Position numbers and translations under genes: made by a program. Positions 62,155-64,000 of a stretch of 64,000 bases of DNA are shown here, in pieces (position 1 is the stretch's first letter; each line of letters begins with the position of its first letter). The notes under the pieces were generated by a model, which was given only the letters and a program-made list of their open reading frames with translations, was not told the DNA's origin and ran no database searches. Source of the DNA: Halomonas jincaotanensis (GTDB lineage: Bacteria > Pseudomonadota > Gammaproteobacteria > Pseudomonadales > Halomonadaceae). The stretch spans positions 1-64,000 of the forward strand of contig NZ_JAHCLU010000009.1 in assembly GCF_018448785.1 (NCBI RefSeq), given 5' to 3'.

Positions 62155-62413
62155 CCCTTAACCATCCTTGCTATCGCGGAACCTGTCAATTGTCATTATC
62201 CATGGGCACTCAACGGAGCGCTACACAGCTGTGAGCGCTTGCTGGTCGTTCAAAAAAGGGCCTGCGAGCGCTGTGAGGAGAGACGATTGGCCGAGTGTTA
62301 TGTCGTCGGCAGGAACCCGCGGGAATGGCATGCGTTGAGCTAATAACTGGACGATGGATGGCAGAGTGCCTGGTGTGCCGTGCTGCGATCCACCCCATGG
62401 CCCGAGGGTAGGT

Positions 62414-62719
62414 TCACCGAATCTCAGGGTAGCCCAGGCTGTTCCGCAGCCGGTCAGCGTGCTTGGCCACCCAGCGCGGATCGATGGGACCCCAGTCGTA
62501 GACCACGTATCTACCAATGTTATGACGTTCGCTTTCCCCTTTCGCAAAGCGACAGTCGATATCGAGTTCAGACAGGGCGGCGATGGTGTCTTGGGCGGTG
62601 CGACGCGGCATGCCGGTAGCCTCCATGACGGCCGGTACGCTCGCGGTGCCGCTAGCTAACAGGTGGGCCACGTAGAGACGGCGGTAGAAGCTGGACTTCG
62701 TCTTGCTGATATCGGTCAT
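62414..62719 (-). CDS. Small winged-helix DNA-binding protein
   Basis: A 101-residue protein with a helix-turn-helix: SGTASVPAVMEATGMPRRTAQDTIAALSELDI. It stands between the minus-strand ATP-grasp/Cys-peptidase pair and the divergent second ATP-grasp gene, so it is a likely local regulator. No ribosome site is clear before the ATG. The 259 bases to the next gene hold nothing identified. Confidence 0.72.
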   Translation of the reverse strand: MTDISKTKSSFYRRLYVAHLLASGTASVPAVMEATGMPRRTAQDTIAALSELDIDCRFAKGESERHNIGRYVVYDWGPIDPRWVAKHADRLRNSLGYPEIR

Positions 62720-62990
62720 GGCAGGGCCCAGAAGAAATGTCTGGCTATATCCTATCCGGCTCGGTCTCCAAGCAACCAGCCCTTGATGATGTCGTTGATG
62801 CAGGTGTCGGCCCGGGCAACGAGGCTGAGGGGGCTTGGCACCATTCTCTTGCGCCCATGCGGCTGGCTCGCCTTGATCAATGTTTTGGCAGGCTGGCAGA
62901 TGGCAACCATACTGAAAGGTGATCGTCTATTTTATGGATCGTGCCGGTACGAGCTTCGTTGCCGGAAACAAGGATGTAGGAGAAAAGCGC

Positions 62991-64000
62991 ATGAGCTGGA
63001 ATGTGTTCGTGATCGGGTTGGATGAGTTGGCTCGAGATATGCTACCGAAACTGCGGCACGCCGAGGACTATGTCTTCTACGAGCTACTGTCGTTCGATGA
63101 GGTGGTGCATGCCGAGGAGTACCCCTTCGCCCGCTTGACGGCGGCCGCTCTCGCGGAGCTCGAACGTTTCTCCGGCCCGGTGGATGCCATTGTCGGTTAC
63201 TGGGACTTTCCCACCAGCGGGCTACTGCCGGTGCTGCACCGGGAGCAGGGGTTGCCCGGGCCATCGCTGGAAACCTTCCTCAAGTGCGAGCACAAGTACT
63301 GGAGCCGCCTGGAACAGGTACGAGCCGTGCCGGAGTGTGTGCCGGCCTTCCAGGCGTTGGACCCCTTCGACGACAGAGCCATCGAGGCAATCGAGACCGA
63401 CTACCCGTTCTGGATCAAGCCGATCAAGGCGCACTCCTCCCACCTCGGTTTTCTGATCGAGAACGCCGAACAGCTGCGTGAGGTACTGCCGGTTATCCGC
63501 AAAGGGATCGGGCGTTTTGGACGCCCTTTCGATGAGCTTATCGCCCTTGCCGAGCTACCCGAGGAGGTGGCGGCTGTCACCGGGCATCACTGCATCGCCG
63601 AGGGCATCATCTCGTCCGGCCGTCAGTGCACCCTGGAGGGGTACGTACAGAACGGCGAGGTCCACGTGGTGGGCATCATCGACAGCCTGCGCGACACTAC
63701 GCACTCCTCCGTGCTGCTGCGCTACGAGTATCCCTCCTCGCTGCCGGACGAGGTGCAGCAGCGCATACTCGCGATCACCCGACGTTTCCTCGACCGGATC
63801 GACTACGACGATGGGCCATTCAACATCGAGTACTACCTCGACGAGCAGACCGACCGTATCTGGCTTCTGGAGATCAACGCTCGGATCTCGCGTTCTCATG
63901 CGGCGATTTTTCAGCTGGTTGATGGGGCGCCGCACCTTCAGGTGATGGTGGATGTGGCGCTGGGGATCCCACCGCGCATGCCGCACCGCGAGGGCCGCTA
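62991..64000 (+). CDS. ATP-grasp enzyme (partial, runs off the window)
   Basis: Start ATG 62991 has AGGAGAAAAGCGC before it. The 336 visible residues begin MSWNVFVIGLDELARDMLPKL; ATP-grasp motifs are FWIKPIKAHSSHLG, HHCIAEGIISSGRQCTLEGYVQNGEV and FNIEYYLDEQTDRIWLLEINARISRSHAAIF with a canonical Glu-x-Asn-x-Arg. The order resembles carbamoyl-phosphate/biotin-carboxylase-like ligases acting on small molecules. It is divergent from the regulator gene, with 271 bases between. The end is outside the window. Confidence 0.85.
   Translation, partial: MSWNVFVIGLDELARDMLPKLRHAEDYVFYELLSFDEVVHAEEYPFARLTAAALAELERFSGPVDAIVGYWDFPTSGLLPVLHREQGLPGPSLETFLKCEHKYWSRLEQVRAVPECVPAFQALDPFDDRAIEAIETDYPFWIKPIKAHSSHLGFLIENAEQLREVLPVIRKGIGRFGRPFDELIALAELPEEVAAVTGHHCIAEGIISSGRQCTLEGYVQNGEVHVVGIIDSLRDTTHSSVLLRYEYPSSLPDEVQQRILAITRRFLDRIDYDDGPFNIEYYLDEQTDRIWLLEINARISRSHAAIFQLVDGAPHLQVMVDVALGIPPRMPHREGR

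Noticed and set aside
62122-62343. Plus-strand Cys-rich 73-codon frame
   Set aside because: It overlaps the start of the 662-residue gene, has no ribosome site and no recognisable family.

Overview
The window looks like chromosome of a halophilic gammaproteobacterium of the Halomonas type (family Halomonadaceae). The evidence is high GC content, the conserved block rmuC / dnaX-ybaB-recR-rnd-ycgL-ycgN, an fadD / hrpA / KAS III / mlaA run, and protein sequences that read as Halomonas-like. This is a judgement from recognition; no search was run. No tRNA, rRNA or CRISPR array was recognised.

Layout. (1) 1-5.8 kb is accessory and decaying. A dsbD gene is cut off by what looks like an IS3-family end at the window edge. 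It is followed by an AT-richer L,D-transpeptidase and then a very GC-rich cassette: a small membrane protein, and on the minus strand a DUF6544-like lipid-anchored or secreted protein, a membrane serine hydrolase and an M23 peptidase pseudogene with two independent lesions. (2) 5.9-29.9 kb is core: DNA repair and replication (rmuC, dnaX, ybaB, recR), RNase D, oligopeptidase B, a VWA protein with a glutamine amidotransferase, fatty-acid activation (fadD), an HrpA helicase coupled to a KAS III-like enzyme, MlaA, a partner-switching phosphatase/STAS pair, transaldolase and a Bcr/CflA exporter.

(3) 30-49.3 kb is an arsenic/phosphate region. A Pho-box-driven pstSCAB operon without phoU is followed directly by arsC, the arsenate-type GAPDH, arsJ and arsR. 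Ten kb further on lies a minus-strand operon arsH-acr3-CC/Se protein. Both ars promoters carry the same inverted repeat (ATATATG-N6-CATATAT), so one ArsR probably controls both arms. Between them sit cbpA-cbpM, an MFS transporter, a thioredoxin-like protein with an ArsP-type permease, a DUF2905 remnant, a cupin, an OsmC protein, a hydrolase-LuxR fusion, a SigZ-like sigma factor and a thiolase. Together the ars genes would reduce or esterify arsenate, export arsenite and 1-arseno-3-phosphoglycerate, and oxidise methylated trivalent arsenicals, while Pst supplies phosphate.

(4) 49.4-58.5 kb holds a second thiolase, an SDR dehydrogenase, a TauE-type permease, a secreted coiled-coil LysM protein containing 17 tandem 42-bp repeats, an amidase and a pair of unknown membrane genes. 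(5) 58.6-64 kb is the least understood part and the best candidate for an undescribed system: an ATP-grasp enzyme, a 662-residue protein with an apparent papain/C39-like Cys-His-Asn active site, a small winged-helix regulator and a divergent second ATP-grasp gene that runs off the window.
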